Shown in pieces: positions 30,511 to 37,836 of a stretch of DNA of 37,836 nucleotides (within the stretch, counting starts at the first letter, position 1; each line of letters opens with the position of its first letter). Origin of the DNA: Actinomycetes bacterium (GTDB taxonomy: Bacteria; Actinomycetota; Actinomycetes; Propionibacteriales; Nocardioidaceae). The DNA is taken from assembly GCA_023396115.1 (NCBI GenBank), contig JAEWXC010000014.1, forward strand, positions 1 to 37,836. The letters are read 5' to 3'. The translations under genes were made by a program, and so were the position numbers. Below the pieces are notes generated by a model. It made no database searches, was not told the origin of the DNA, and worked only from the letters and a program-made list of their open reading frames with translations.

Positions 30511-30557
30511 GTTGCCGAGAGCAACGATATCCCCAAGTGGTTGCTCCCGACAACTTG
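30511..30557 (-). promoter_or_regulatory. Promoter and two operator dyads of the exporter-MarR operon
   Basis: On the minus strand a -35 TTGTCG (30553-30548), an 18-bp spacer and a -10 TATCGT (30529-30524) precede the exporter start by about 70 bp. The dyad CAAGTGGTTG/CGACAACTTG (30534-30557, 8 of 10 matches) covers the -35 box. GTTGC-CGAGA-GCAAC (30511-30525) covers the start of transcription. MarR dimers typically bind such dyads. Confidence 0.6.
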
Positions 30558-30598
30558 TTGTGGTCGAGGCCACCCCCTGGCACCACCGCCCCCGCAGA

Positions 30599-30734
30599 CA
30601 GCAGCGACCCGCAGGCTGCCCCCTGCTGGGAGCCTGAGCCGGATGGATGGTCCGGAGCCTGCGGGTCGGGTGACTGCTGTGGATTCGCCTACGTCACGAT
30701 CCACGGGTGGGGACCGCTCTCAGCGGACAGCCAC
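30599..30734 (+). ncRNA. Strongly structured non-coding stretch: three consecutive stem-loops
   Basis: Stem 1 pairs CGACCCGCAGGCT (30605-30617) perfectly with AGCCTGCGGGTCG (30656-30668) and is extended by CAGCAG (30599-30604)/CTGCTG (30674-30679) across a 5-nt bulge GGTGA. Inside it CCGGA-TCCGG forms a sub-hairpin. Stem 2 is GTGGAT/ATCCAC (about 30679-30704). Stem 3 is GGTGG/CCACC with inner CCGCT/AGCGG (about 30707-30735). I match none to a known riboswitch. It could be a 5' leader for the gene at 30882, an sRNA, or a far-upstream leader of the exporter on the other strand. The rest of the 427-bp gap (30455-30881) holds the exporter promoter, a small hairpin CCGTG/CACGG near 30779-30794, and nothing else I can name. 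Confidence 0.4.
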
Positions 30735-30881
30735 CTCACGCATCCGAAGATTCTTCATGTTCCGGACCACCTCCTTTCCCGTGTGTCTCCACGGTAGTCC
30801 GGCGCCCCGGCGATGCCAACGGGTTTTCCACCGGCCCCGACCGGGCAGGAGACCGAGGACCGTTCCACTCGAGGAGGAACC

Positions 30882-31298
30882 ATGCAGACCCGTACCCGCA
30901 TCGCAGCACTGGTCGGCGCCGTGGCACTCGCAGCCCCGGTCGCCCTGGCGTCACCCGCCACCGCCCTGCCCACCCCCGACGCCCGCAAGGCGGCCAGCAA
31001 GGTGGTGATCAAGGGCTTCGACGTCAAGGGCGTCACGGGCCCGGTGGTCTTCAAGGGCGTGGTGAAGTCGGGCGTGAAGAAGTGCCGGAACAAGCGCACC
31101 GTCAAGCTCCGCCAGATCGAGGCCGGAGTCAACGTCGGCAAGGACAGGACCAGCCGGTCGGGCAAGTGGAAGATCCGCTTCTCCCAGCGCAAGGTCGGCC
31201 CCGGCGACATGCGCGCCACGCTGAAGCCCAAGACCGTCAAGGTCGGTGGCAAGAAGGTCCGCTGCTCGGGCGACAAGCACACCTACAAGATCGGCTGA
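30882..31298 (+). CDS. Small secreted basic protein, 138 aa
   Basis: ATG 30882 has GAGGAGG about 6 nt upstream. The signal peptide is evident: MQTRTRIAALVGAVALAAPV, then ASPATA, with likely cleavage near residue 29. The mature 110 residues are very basic (many Lys), with two cysteines (in KKCRNK and RCSG) that could form a disulfide, and an all-beta pattern (KVVIKGFDVKGVTGPVVFKG, then DMRATLKPKTVKVGGKKVRC). Resembles small exported beta-sandwich proteins of actinobacteria; function unknown. Two strong hairpins follow. Confidence 0.83.
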   Translation: MQTRTRIAALVGAVALAAPVALASPATALPTPDARKAASKVVIKGFDVKGVTGPVVFKGVVKSGVKKCRNKRTVKLRQIEAGVNVGKDRTSRSGKWKIRFSQRKVGPGDMRATLKPKTVKVGGKKVRCSGDKHTYKIG

Positions 31299-31314
31299 CC
31301 GGCACCGGGGCACC

Positions 31315-31331
31315 CCGGCCGTTTCGGCCGG
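31315..31331 (+). terminator. Hairpin after the secreted-protein gene
   Basis: CCGGCCG-TTT-CGGCCGG is a perfect 7-bp stem 17 bp after the stop codon at 31298; it probably ends the plus-strand transcript. Confidence 0.55.
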
Positions 31332-31349
31332 ACCCGGGGCCCTGACGCC

Positions 31350-31390
31350 ACGACGGGGGCGGGACGCTGAGTGCGTCCCGCCCCCGTCGT
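31350..31390. terminator. Perfect 17-bp hairpin between convergent genes
   Basis: ACGACGGGGGCGGGACG (31350-31366), loop CTGAGTG, and the exact complement (31374-31390) lie 20 bp from the stop of the ABC exporter gene on the minus strand. It probably serves as the terminator of the ABC operon. Confidence 0.7.
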
Positions 31391-31409
31391 CGTGTCCCGG
31401 ACGGTCTGG

Positions 31410-33404
31410 CTACTCCGCGGTGGCGGCCGCAGCGAACTGGGCCGCACTGAGCCGGGCGTAGGCGCCGCCGGCGGCCACCAGCTCCTCGTGGGTGCCCTGC
31501 TCGACGATGGCGCCGTCCTCCATCACCAGGATCAGGTCGGCGTCACGGATGGTGGAGAGCCGGTGCGCGATCACGAACGAGGTGCGGTCGGCCCGCAGCG
31601 CCGCCATCGCCTGCTGCAGCAGCAGTTCGGTGCGGGTGTCGACCGAGCTGGTCGCCTCGTCCAGGATCAGCAGCGCCGGGTCGGTCAGGAACGCCCGGGC
31701 GATCGTGACCAGCTGACGCTCACCGGCCGAGAGGTTGGAGCCCTCCTCGTCCAGCACCGTCTCGTAGCCCTCCGGCAAGGAGTGCACGAACCGGTCCACG
31801 AAGGTGGCCCTGGCGGCCTCGACGACCTGCTCGCGGGTGGCTCCCGGGCGCCCGTAGGCGATGTTCTCGGCGATGGTGCCGCGGAACAGCCAGGTGTCCT
31901 GCAGAACCATCCCGATCCGGCTGCGCAGCTCCCCGCGCGGCACCTCGGCGACGTCCACCCCGTCCAGGGTGATCCTTCCGGCGGAGACGTCGTAGAAGCG
32001 CATCAACAGGTTGACCAGGGTCGTCTTGCCGGCACCGGTGGGCCCCACGATGGCGACCGTCTCCCCGGGGCGCGCCACCAGCGACAGGTCGGTGATGAGC
32101 TCCCGCTCGGGGGTGTAGGAGAACGCCACGTGGGAGAAGCGCACCTCACCGGGTCCGTCGACGAGGCGGCCGGTGGCGTCCTCGGTCTCCTCGGGGGCGT
32201 CGAGCAGCTCGAAGACCCGCTCGGCCGAGGCGACACCGGACTGCAGCAGGTTTGCCATCGAGGCCACCTGGCTCAGCGGCTGGTTGAACTGGCGCGAGTA
32301 CTGGATGAACGCCTGCACGTCACCCAGGCTCAGGTTCCCCGACGCGACCCGCAGGCCACCGACCACGGCGACCAGCACGTAGTTGATGTTCCCGACCAGC
32401 ATCATGATCGGCATGATCAGACCGCTGATGAACTGCGCCTTCCAGGAGGCACCGTAGAGCTCGTCGTTCTGCTCGGCGAAGGTGGCCTCGGCCGCCTTCT
32501 GGTGGCCGAAGACCTTGACCAGGGCGTGGCCGGAGAAGGTCTCCTCGATGTGGCCGTTCAACGCACCGGTCTGGCGCCACTGGGCGACGAACAGCTTCTG
32601 GCTGCGCTTCATCACCTGGCCGGCGACCAGCATCGAGACCGGGACCGAGACGATCGCGATCAGCGCCAGCAGCGGCGAGATCCACAGCATCATCGCCAGC
32701 ACACCGACGACGGTCAGCACCGAGGTGAGCAGCTGGCTCATGGTCTGCTGCAGCGACTGGGAGAGGTTGTCGATGTCGTTGGTGGCCCGGCTGAGCAGCT
32801 CACCGCGCTGCTGGCGGTCGAAGTAGCTCAGCGGCATCCGGTGGACCTTGTCCTCGATGTCGCTGCGGAGCCGGCGGATGGTGCTCTGCACGACCGTGTT
32901 GAGGATGAACGCCGCCAACCAGGCGAGCAGCGCGCCGACCACGTAGACGCCGAGCACCCAGCCGAGCGTCTGGGCCACGGCGCCCCAGTCGACACCGACC
33001 CCGGGGACGACGTCCATCGAGGAGACCATGTCGGCGACCTTGTCCTGGCCACCTGCCCGCAGCAGCTCGACCGCCTCGGCCTTGTCCGCGCCGGGCAGCC
33101 CCTGGCCGACCAGACCGTTGAAGACCAGGTCGGTGGCGTGGCCGAGGATCTTGGGTCCGACCGAGGAGAGCGCGACGCTGACCACGGTGAGCGCGAGCAC
33201 CATCCCCACCTGCACCCGGTGCGGGGCGAGCCTGCCGAGCAGACGCTTGAGGGAGGGCCCGAACCTGGTGGCCTTCTGCCCGACCATGGCGCCGGGTCCG
33301 TGGCCCGGGCCGGCGGCCTGGGCGCGTTCGGTGACCTGCAGGTCGCCGCTGGTTCCGGGGGCGTCCGGCGGCGTCGAGGTGCCGTTCTGGTCGGTGGTGC
33401 TCAT
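31410..33404 (-). CDS. ABC exporter half-transporter, subunit B (canonical Walker B)
   Basis: The 664-aa type IV ABC exporter subunit has a cytoplasmic N-terminal extension of about 50 residues, six TM helices (about 65-370) with an unusually long loop between TM1 and TM2 (GLVGQGLPGADKAEAVELLR and so on), and a nucleotide-binding domain. The latter has Walker A GPTGAGKTT, Q-loop MVLQDTWLF, signature NLSAGERQ, Walker B LLILDEATSSVD and switch AHRLS. The catalytic Glu is present, but the signature is LSAGE instead of LSGGQ. With subunit A it forms a heterodimer like TM287/288 or BmrCD. ATG 33404 overlaps the subunit A stop as ATGA. Substrate unknown: drugs or lipids are usual. Confidence 0.94.
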   Translation of the reverse strand: MSTTDQNGTSTPPDAPGTSGDLQVTERAQAAGPGHGPGAMVGQKATRFGPSLKRLLGRLAPHRVQVGMVLALTVVSVALSSVGPKILGHATDLVFNGLVGQGLPGADKAEAVELLRAGGQDKVADMVSSMDVVPGVGVDWGAVAQTLGWVLGVYVVGALLAWLAAFILNTVVQSTIRRLRSDIEDKVHRMPLSYFDRQQRGELLSRATNDIDNLSQSLQQTMSQLLTSVLTVVGVLAMMLWISPLLALIAIVSVPVSMLVAGQVMKRSQKLFVAQWRQTGALNGHIEETFSGHALVKVFGHQKAAEATFAEQNDELYGASWKAQFISGLIMPIMMLVGNINYVLVAVVGGLRVASGNLSLGDVQAFIQYSRQFNQPLSQVASMANLLQSGVASAERVFELLDAPEETEDATGRLVDGPGEVRFSHVAFSYTPERELITDLSLVARPGETVAIVGPTGAGKTTLVNLLMRFYDVSAGRITLDGVDVAEVPRGELRSRIGMVLQDTWLFRGTIAENIAYGRPGATREQVVEAARATFVDRFVHSLPEGYETVLDEEGSNLSAGERQLVTIARAFLTDPALLILDEATSSVDTRTELLLQQAMAALRADRTSFVIAHRLSTIRDADLILVMEDGAIVEQGTHEELVAAGGAYARLSAAQFAAAATAE

Positions 33405-35134
33405 GCTGCCTCCTCCCCGGTCTTCTGCGACCTGACGATCTCGACGTAGGTCTCGCAGGTCGCGAGCAGCTCGTCGTGGCTGCCGGTGCCGACGACCAGC
33501 CCGTCCTCGAGCACCACGATCCGGTCGGCGTCGCGGATGGTGGCCACCCGCTGGGCGACGATCACCACGGTGGCGTCGGCGGTGACCGGCCGCAGGGCCG
33601 CGCGGAGCCGGGCGTCGGTGGCCAGGTCGAGCGCGGAGAAGGCGTCGTCGAACAGGTAGAGCGAGGGACGGCGGACCACGGCGCGGGCGATGGCCAGGCG
33701 CTGTCGTTGGCCACCGGAGACGTTGGTGCCGCCCTGGGCGATCGGGGCCTCCAGGCCGCCGGGCATCGCCTCGACGAAGTCGCGGGCCTGGGCGATCTCC
33801 AGCGCCGCCCACATCTCCTCCTCGGTCGCGTCCGGCTTGCCGTAGCGCAGGTTGGAGGCGACGGTCCCGGAGAACAGGAACGCCTTCTGCGGGACCAGCC
33901 CCAGGTCGGACCAGAGCAGGTCGGGGTCGAGGCGACGCACGTCCACCCCGCCGACCCGGACCTCTCCCCCGGTCACGTCGAAGAGCCGCGGGACCAGGTT
34001 GACCAGGGTCGACTTGCCGGCGCCGGTCGAGCCGATCACCGCGACCGTCTCCCCGGGGCGGGCGCGCAGGGTGACCTCGCGCAGCACCGGGACGTCGGCG
34101 CCGGGGTAGGCGAACGTGACCCCGTCGAGGTCCAGGTGGCCCCGCGCGGTGACCTCGGTGACCGGGTCGACCGGCGGGACGACCGAGCTCTCGGTGTCCA
34201 GCACCTCCACGATCCGCTCGGCGCAGACCGCGGCCCGCGGGATCATCATCAGCATGAAGGTCGCCATCATCACCGACATGACGATCTGCATCATGTAGCT
34301 GAGGTAGGCGGTCAGGTCGCCGACGTCCATCAGACCCTCGTCGACCCGGTGCCCGCCGAACCAGATCACCCCGACGGTGCCGATGCCGGCGACCAGGGTG
34401 ACGATCGGGAACATCAGCGCCATCCAGCGCCCGGCGGTCAGCGACACCTCGGTGAGGTCACGGTTGGCCACCCCGAACCGCTCGACCTCGTGGTCCTCAC
34501 GGACGAAGGCGCGCACCACCCGGACGCCGGTGATCTGCTCGCGCAGCAACCGGTTCACCTCGTCGATCCGGGTCTGCATCTTGGCGAAGCTCGGCACCAT
34601 CCGGGTCACCACGAACCCGATCGAGACCGCCAGCACCGGCACCACCGCGGCGACCAGCCACGCCAGGCCGGCGTTGACGTGCACCGACATCACGATCGCG
34701 CCGACCATCATGATCGGTGCCGTGACCATCAGGGTGCCGCCCATGAGGACCACCATCTGCACCTGCTGGACGTCGTTGGTCTCGCGGGTGATCAGCGACG
34801 GGGCGCCGAACTGGTTGACCTCGCGGGCCGAGAACGAGCCGACCCGTTCGAAGATCGCCGAGCGGACGTCGCGCCCGAACCCCATCGCCATCCGGGCCGA
34901 GACCCAGACCGCGGCGACCGAGCACAGGGCCTGGCCCAGCGCGATGGCCAGCATGATGCCGCCCAGTCGCCAGATCTCGGCGATGTCGCCGGGCACCACG
35001 CCGCGGTCGATGATGTCGGCGTTCAGACCCGGCAGGTACAGCATGGCCAGGGTGCCCAGGAACTGCAGCAGCACCACCGCGGCCAGGTGGCGCCGGTAGG
35101 GACGCAGGTGGGTGCGCACCAGGCGCAGCAGCAT
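33401..35134 (-). CDS. ABC exporter half-transporter, subunit A (degenerate Walker B)
   Basis: The 577-aa protein has six TM helices (HLAAVVLLQFLGTLAMLYLP as TM1) and a nucleotide-binding domain with Walker A GSTGAGKST, Q-loop LVPQKAFLF, signature NVSGGQRQR and Walker B SLYLFDDAFSALD. Asp replaces the catalytic Glu after Walker B. The switch is AQRVA, with Gln in place of His. Together with the deviant signature in subunit B, both defects fall in the same composite ATP site, as in heterodimeric exporters with one degenerate site. ATG 35134 has GAGGAGAA 4 nt upstream. First gene of the operon. Confidence 0.94.
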   Translation of the reverse strand: MLLRLVRTHLRPYRRHLAAVVLLQFLGTLAMLYLPGLNADIIDRGVVPGDIAEIWRLGGIMLAIALGQALCSVAAVWVSARMAMGFGRDVRSAIFERVGSFSAREVNQFGAPSLITRETNDVQQVQMVVLMGGTLMVTAPIMMVGAIVMSVHVNAGLAWLVAAVVPVLAVSIGFVVTRMVPSFAKMQTRIDEVNRLLREQITGVRVVRAFVREDHEVERFGVANRDLTEVSLTAGRWMALMFPIVTLVAGIGTVGVIWFGGHRVDEGLMDVGDLTAYLSYMMQIVMSVMMATFMLMMIPRAAVCAERIVEVLDTESSVVPPVDPVTEVTARGHLDLDGVTFAYPGADVPVLREVTLRARPGETVAVIGSTGAGKSTLVNLVPRLFDVTGGEVRVGGVDVRRLDPDLLWSDLGLVPQKAFLFSGTVASNLRYGKPDATEEEMWAALEIAQARDFVEAMPGGLEAPIAQGGTNVSGGQRQRLAIARAVVRRPSLYLFDDAFSALDLATDARLRAALRPVTADATVVIVAQRVATIRDADRIVVLEDGLVVGTGSHDELLATCETYVEIVRSQKTGEEAA

Positions 35135-35264
35135 GGATTCTCCTCGTGGCCCCGCCGGGGGTGGGTCCGCCGGCGGCTCCGCGAGCCTAGACCCGGGCAC
35201 GGACATTCCCCAGTGGGTTTCCGGACGGACCGGGGCGGCGCACCGGCGCCACCCCGGCACCCCG

Positions 35265-35714
35265 TCAGTAGCCGGCCTGCGTCGCGCCGTGCGCGGCCTG
35301 CTCGGCGGTGAAGCCCTCGAACTTCAGCTGGTCGATGAGGCCCTGCCGGGAGAAGCTCCCCGTCTCCAGGTAGGTCTCGGCCGACTCCGCGGCCTCGTCC
35401 AGCCACTTCGCACCGCAGTTGTCGGCGCCGTACGCGGCGTCCTTGGTCGAGTAGCCCTCGAACTTGAGCTGCTGGACGAGGCCGTCGCGGGAGAACCCGG
35501 ACATCTCGACGTAGGTCTCGGCCGAGCGCCGGGCGTTCTCCTGGCCCTTGGTCTCGGCCTTCTTGGCGGCCTTCGCGCCGTCCTTCTTGGCGCCGTCCTT
35601 CTTGGACGACGAGTTCGTGCTCTTCTTCGGGCCGTCGTCCTCCGGGACCTCACACGCGGCCACGAACGGCAGGGCGGCCACGAGCACCGCGGCCATCACC
35701 ATCTTCATCTTCAT
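35265..35714 (-). CDS. Lipoprotein with two Ltp (host cell surface-exposed lipoprotein) repeats
   Basis: ATG 35714 starts MKMKMVMAAVLVAALPFVAA followed by lipobox cysteine C21 (FVAAC), so the mature protein is lipid-anchored outside. A Lys/Ser-rich linker (28-58) follows, then two copies of a 40-residue module: ARRSAETYVEMSGFSRDGLV (from about 61) and ESAETYLETGSFSRQGLIDQ (from about 110), both continuing with LKFEG and ending near a Tyr or His before G. This is PF07553, the domain of phage TP-J34 Ltp, which blocks phage DNA injection, though it is also common in chromosomal lipoproteins. The gene has its own promoter region with a palindrome at 35776-35793. Confidence 0.85.
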   Translation of the reverse strand: MKMKMVMAAVLVAALPFVAACEVPEDDGPKKSTNSSSKKDGAKKDGAKAAKKAETKGQENARRSAETYVEMSGFSRDGLVQQLKFEGYSTKDAAYGADNCGAKWLDEAAESAETYLETGSFSRQGLIDQLKFEGFTAEQAAHGATQAGY

Positions 35715-35775
35715 CTCGGTACCTCGTCTTGCGAGCACCGCCGGTCCCCCGAGGACGACTGCAGTGCGATCGGAT

Positions 35776-35793
35776 CACGCGATCGTTCGCGTG
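35776..35793. promoter_or_regulatory. Perfect palindrome upstream of the Ltp lipoprotein gene
   Basis: CACGCGATCGTTCGCGTG has perfect 7-bp arms around TCGT and lies about 62 bp before ATG 35714, where an operator would be expected. A partial extra half-site GCGATCGG precedes it. The binding protein is unknown. Confidence 0.4.
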
Positions 35794-35862
35794 GTCAGAC
35801 CATGGACGGGACCCCCGACACAAGACCCGGGCAACGCCCACCAGCGGCGGGCCGGGGGCCCC

Positions 35863-36504
35863 TCAGGGCGCGAGACGACCCAGCTGCCAGTTCTCGTCCG
35901 GGCGACGGGTGTAGGTGATCCGGTCGTGCATCCGGCCGGGGCGTCCCTGCCAGAACTCGAAGGACTCCGGGACGACCCGGTAGCCGCCCCAGTGCGGTGG
36001 GACCGGGACCTCGTCGGGGAAGCGCTGCTGCGCCGCGGCGTGCGCGGCCTCCAGCTCGGCGCGGTCGGCCACCGGCGTCGACTGGTGGCTGGCCCAGGCC
36101 CCGAGCTGCGATCCGCGGGGCCGGGTCGCGAAGTAGGCCGCGACCTCGTCGTCGGGGAGCCGGTGCGCGGCCCCGGAGACCCGGACCTGACGCTCCAGCG
36201 GGTGCCAGGGGAAGAGCAGCGCCACCGCCGGACGGACCGCCAGGTCACGGCCCTTGGCCGAGGTGGTGTTGGTGAAGAACGTGAAGCCGCCCGCAGCGAC
36301 TCCCTTGAGCAGCACCGTGCGTACCGAGGGTGTCCCCGTGGCGTCGGCGGTGGCCACCACCATCGCGCTGGGTTCGGGCAGCATCGCGGCCTCGGCGAAC
36401 CACCGGGCGAACTGGTCGAACGGGTCGGCAGCGCAGTCGGCGACGTCGAGCCCGGCCATGCCGTACTCCTCGCGCATGGCGGCCAGATCGGGGAACTGCT
36501 CCAT
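35863..36504 (-). CDS. pdxH: Pyridoxamine 5'-phosphate oxidase
   Basis: The 213-aa flavoenzyme oxidises PNP and PMP to pyridoxal phosphate. FMN-site segments are visible: PSVRTVLLKGVAAGGFTFFT (about 59-78), RPAVALLFPWHPLERQVRVS, RPRGSQLGAWASHQST, then FWQGRPGRMHDRITY and a C-terminal NWQLGRLAP. Start is ATG 36504, with TACGCT 7 nt upstream (leaderless). It is divergent from the citrate synthase gene. Confidence 0.95.
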   Translation of the reverse strand: MEQFPDLAAMREEYGMAGLDVADCAADPFDQFARWFAEAAMLPEPSAMVVATADATGTPSVRTVLLKGVAAGGFTFFTNTTSAKGRDLAVRPAVALLFPWHPLERQVRVSGAAHRLPDDEVAAYFATRPRGSQLGAWASHQSTPVADRAELEAAHAAAQQRFPDEVPVPPHWGGYRVVPESFEFWQGRPGRMHDRITYTRRPDENWQLGRLAP

Positions 36505-36511
36505 GTGCCCG

Positions 36512-36517
36512 AGCGTA
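36512..36517 (-). promoter_or_regulatory. -10 box of pdxH (leaderless)
   Basis: TACGCT on the minus strand, 7 nt before ATG 36504. Confidence 0.5.
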
Positions 36518-36662
36518 GGCGGCGGCTGGCGGCGGCGTTCCACGCCTCGGAACATCCGGGGTCCCCGAGGGTGGAGATCGGGGTGTGTCGGGGCAGAATG
36601 CGAAGCTCAACCACGTCGGCGTGCACAACTCCGCGGACGTACGGACGAAGGAGTCACCACCC

Positions 36663-37766
36663 ATGACCGAGGTTCACCACGGACTCGAGGGCGTCGTCGC
36701 GTTCGAGACCCAGATCGCCGAGCCCGACAAGGAGGGCTCCGCGCTGCGCTACCGCGGCGTCGACATCGAGGACATCGTCGGGCGGGTGCCGTTCGAGAAC
36801 ATCTGGGGCCTGCTGATCGACGGCTCCTACACCCCCGGGCTGCCGGCCGCCGAGCCGTACAACCTCCCCGTGCACACCGGTGACGTCCGCGTGGACGTCC
36901 AGGCCGCGGTGGCCATGCTGGCCCCGGCGTTCGGGTTCGGCCAGACCTACGACATCACCGACGAGCAGGCCCGCGAGGACCTCGCCCGGGTCGCCGTCAT
37001 GGTGCTGTCCTACGCCGCCCAGTCCGCGCGCGGCCTGCACCAGCCGGTGGTCCCGCAGAAGCTGGTCGACGAGGGCGCGACCCTGGCCGAGAAGTTCCTG
37101 ATCCGCTGGAAGGGCGAGGCCGACCCCAAGCACGTCAAGGCGATCGACGCCTACTGGTCGAGTGCCGCCGAGCACGGCATGAACGCCTCGACCTTCACCG
37201 CCCGTGTCATCACCTCGACCGGCGCCGACGTCGCGGCCGCGTTCTCCGGTGCCATCGGCGCCATGTCGGGCCCGCTGCACGGCGGTGCCCCCTCGCGCGT
37301 GCTCGGCATGATCGAGGACGTGGAGCGCACCGGCGACGCCGCGGCGTACGTCAAGGGTCTGCTCGACAAGGGCGAGCGGCTGATGGGCTTCGGCCACCGC
37401 GTCTACCGCGCCGAGGACCCCCGTGCCCGGGTGCTGCGTCGGACCGCGCGCGAGCTGGACGCGCCGCGCTACGAGGTGGCCGAGGCGCTGGAGAAGGCCG
37501 CGCTGGCCGAGCTCCGCGAGCGTCGCCCGGACCGCGTCCTGGAGACCAACGTGGAGTTCTGGGCGGCCATCGTCCTGGACTTCGCCGAGGTTCCGGCGAA
37601 CATGTTCACCTCGATGTTCACCTGCGCCCGGACCGGCGGCTGGTCGGCGCACATCCTGGAGCAGAAGAAGACCGGCCGGCTGATCCGCCCCTCGGCGATC
37701 TACACCGGCCCCGCCTCGCGCCCGGCCTCGGACGTCGACGGCTGGAACGCCAACTGGGCCAACTGA
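36663..37766 (+). CDS. citA: Citrate synthase, short CitA type
   Basis: The 367-aa protein starts at MTEVHHGLEGVVAFETQIAE; AAGGAG lies about 11 nt upstream, somewhat far but the best available. Catalytic histidines are in SGPLHGGAPSRV (about 218-229) and MGFGHRVYRAEDPRAR. The third catalytic position, usually Asp in NVDF, reads NVEFWAAIVLD, as in the CitA branch of actinobacteria. It condenses acetyl-CoA with oxaloacetate. Most such genomes also carry a longer GltA enzyme, not seen here. The C-terminal SDVDGWNANWAN is normal for the group. Confidence 0.94.
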   Translation: MTEVHHGLEGVVAFETQIAEPDKEGSALRYRGVDIEDIVGRVPFENIWGLLIDGSYTPGLPAAEPYNLPVHTGDVRVDVQAAVAMLAPAFGFGQTYDITDEQAREDLARVAVMVLSYAAQSARGLHQPVVPQKLVDEGATLAEKFLIRWKGEADPKHVKAIDAYWSSAAEHGMNASTFTARVITSTGADVAAAFSGAIGAMSGPLHGGAPSRVLGMIEDVERTGDAAAYVKGLLDKGERLMGFGHRVYRAEDPRARVLRRTARELDAPRYEVAEALEKAALAELRERRPDRVLETNVEFWAAIVLDFAEVPANMFTSMFTCARTGGWSAHILEQKKTGRLIRPSAIYTGPASRPASDVDGWNANWAN

Positions 37767-37771
37767 GCCCT

Positions 37772-37793
37772 CCGGTCGGGTCGATCCGACCGG
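37772..37793 (+). terminator. Hairpin terminator after citA
   Basis: CCGGTCGG (37772-37779), loop GTCGAT, CCGACCGG (37786-37793), 5 bp after the stop codon. A nine-base C-run follows at about 37813-37821 within another GC-rich possible stem. Confidence 0.6.
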
Positions 37794-37836
37794 CACCGTG
37801 CGGACGGCCCCGCCCCCCCCCGGGCGGGCCCGTCGC

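Noticed and set aside
30599..30734. TPP, SAM, ydaO or cobalamin riboswitch
   Set aside because: I compared the conserved core words I know for these classes and found none in the right order; kept only as an unassigned structured region.
37811..37822. Nine-base C-run near the window end as a phase-variation tract
   Set aside because: It lies in non-coding DNA after citA, inside a GC-rich potential terminator stem, and at the window edge where no downstream gene can be judged.

Overview
The window looks like a chromosomal segment of a high-GC actinobacterium, most plausibly in or near the Nocardioidaceae. This is inferred from very high GC, many GTG starts, ATGA/TGATG/GTGA overlaps inside operons, an IdeR-type repressor, and a gene order (mscL, CpaB-like SAF gene, FmdB/Ruc zinc ribbon, 5-FTHF cyclo-ligase, UGP-type galU, glp/moeA, moaC, mog, rimJ, glpR) that resembles the mycobacterial Rv0985c-Rv0996 block as I remember it. 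The species cannot be fixed from the sequence alone.

Region 1 (1-4.5 kb) is accessory DNA, visibly less GC-rich and gene-poor. On the minus strand an Erm-type 23S rRNA methyltransferase is followed by an AraC-type regulator that runs off the left edge. Upstream of erm there is a complete-looking translational attenuator: a -10 box, a 14-codon leader peptide with an R-L-R motif, and mutually exclusive hairpins around the erm ribosome binding site. Then come 1.2 kb of gene debris with a frameshifted nucleotidyltransferase-toxin-like remnant, two unrecognised genes (2555-2971 and 3134-4051), and a short recombinase-like HTH fragment.

Region 2 (4.5-9.8 kb) holds a MarR-GNAT fusion with a perfect palindrome at its start codon, a 48-aa membrane protein between two hairpins, and an operon for an MMPL exporter, a NarL-type histidine kinase and its response regulator, with repeated CATCG/CGATG dyads upstream.

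Region 3 (9.8-17.7 kb) is a conserved core block. glpR (SepX-like division protein) is separated from its partner gene glp by rimJ, mog and moaC, and is flanked by two inverted arrays of a 22-bp repeat. galU and the folate cyclo-ligase are transcribed divergently from overlapping -10 boxes. The zinc-ribbon gene has a CIRCE-like HrcA operator, and the block ends with a SAF-domain gene and mscL.

Region 4 (17.7-30.5 kb) contains a LytR-CpsA-Psr protein, tRNA-Arg(CCT), a secreted protein, an enoyl-reductase-like oxidoreductase, a DUF2277 protein, a sulfotransferase-like protein, an acyl-CoA synthetase, IdeR, a hot-dog-like protein, a GH13 alpha-glucosidase, and a MarR/DHA2 exporter operon with operator dyads.

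Region 5 (30.5 kb to the end) has a strongly structured non-coding stretch, a small secreted protein, a heterodimeric ABC exporter with one degenerate ATP site, a lipoprotein with two Ltp repeats, pdxH, and a CitA-type citrate synthase.

Several genes (the erm leader, glpR, galU, cyclo-ligase, SAF gene, DUF2277 gene, pdxH) have a TAnnnT box 6-7 nt before the start codon, which points to leaderless transcripts.
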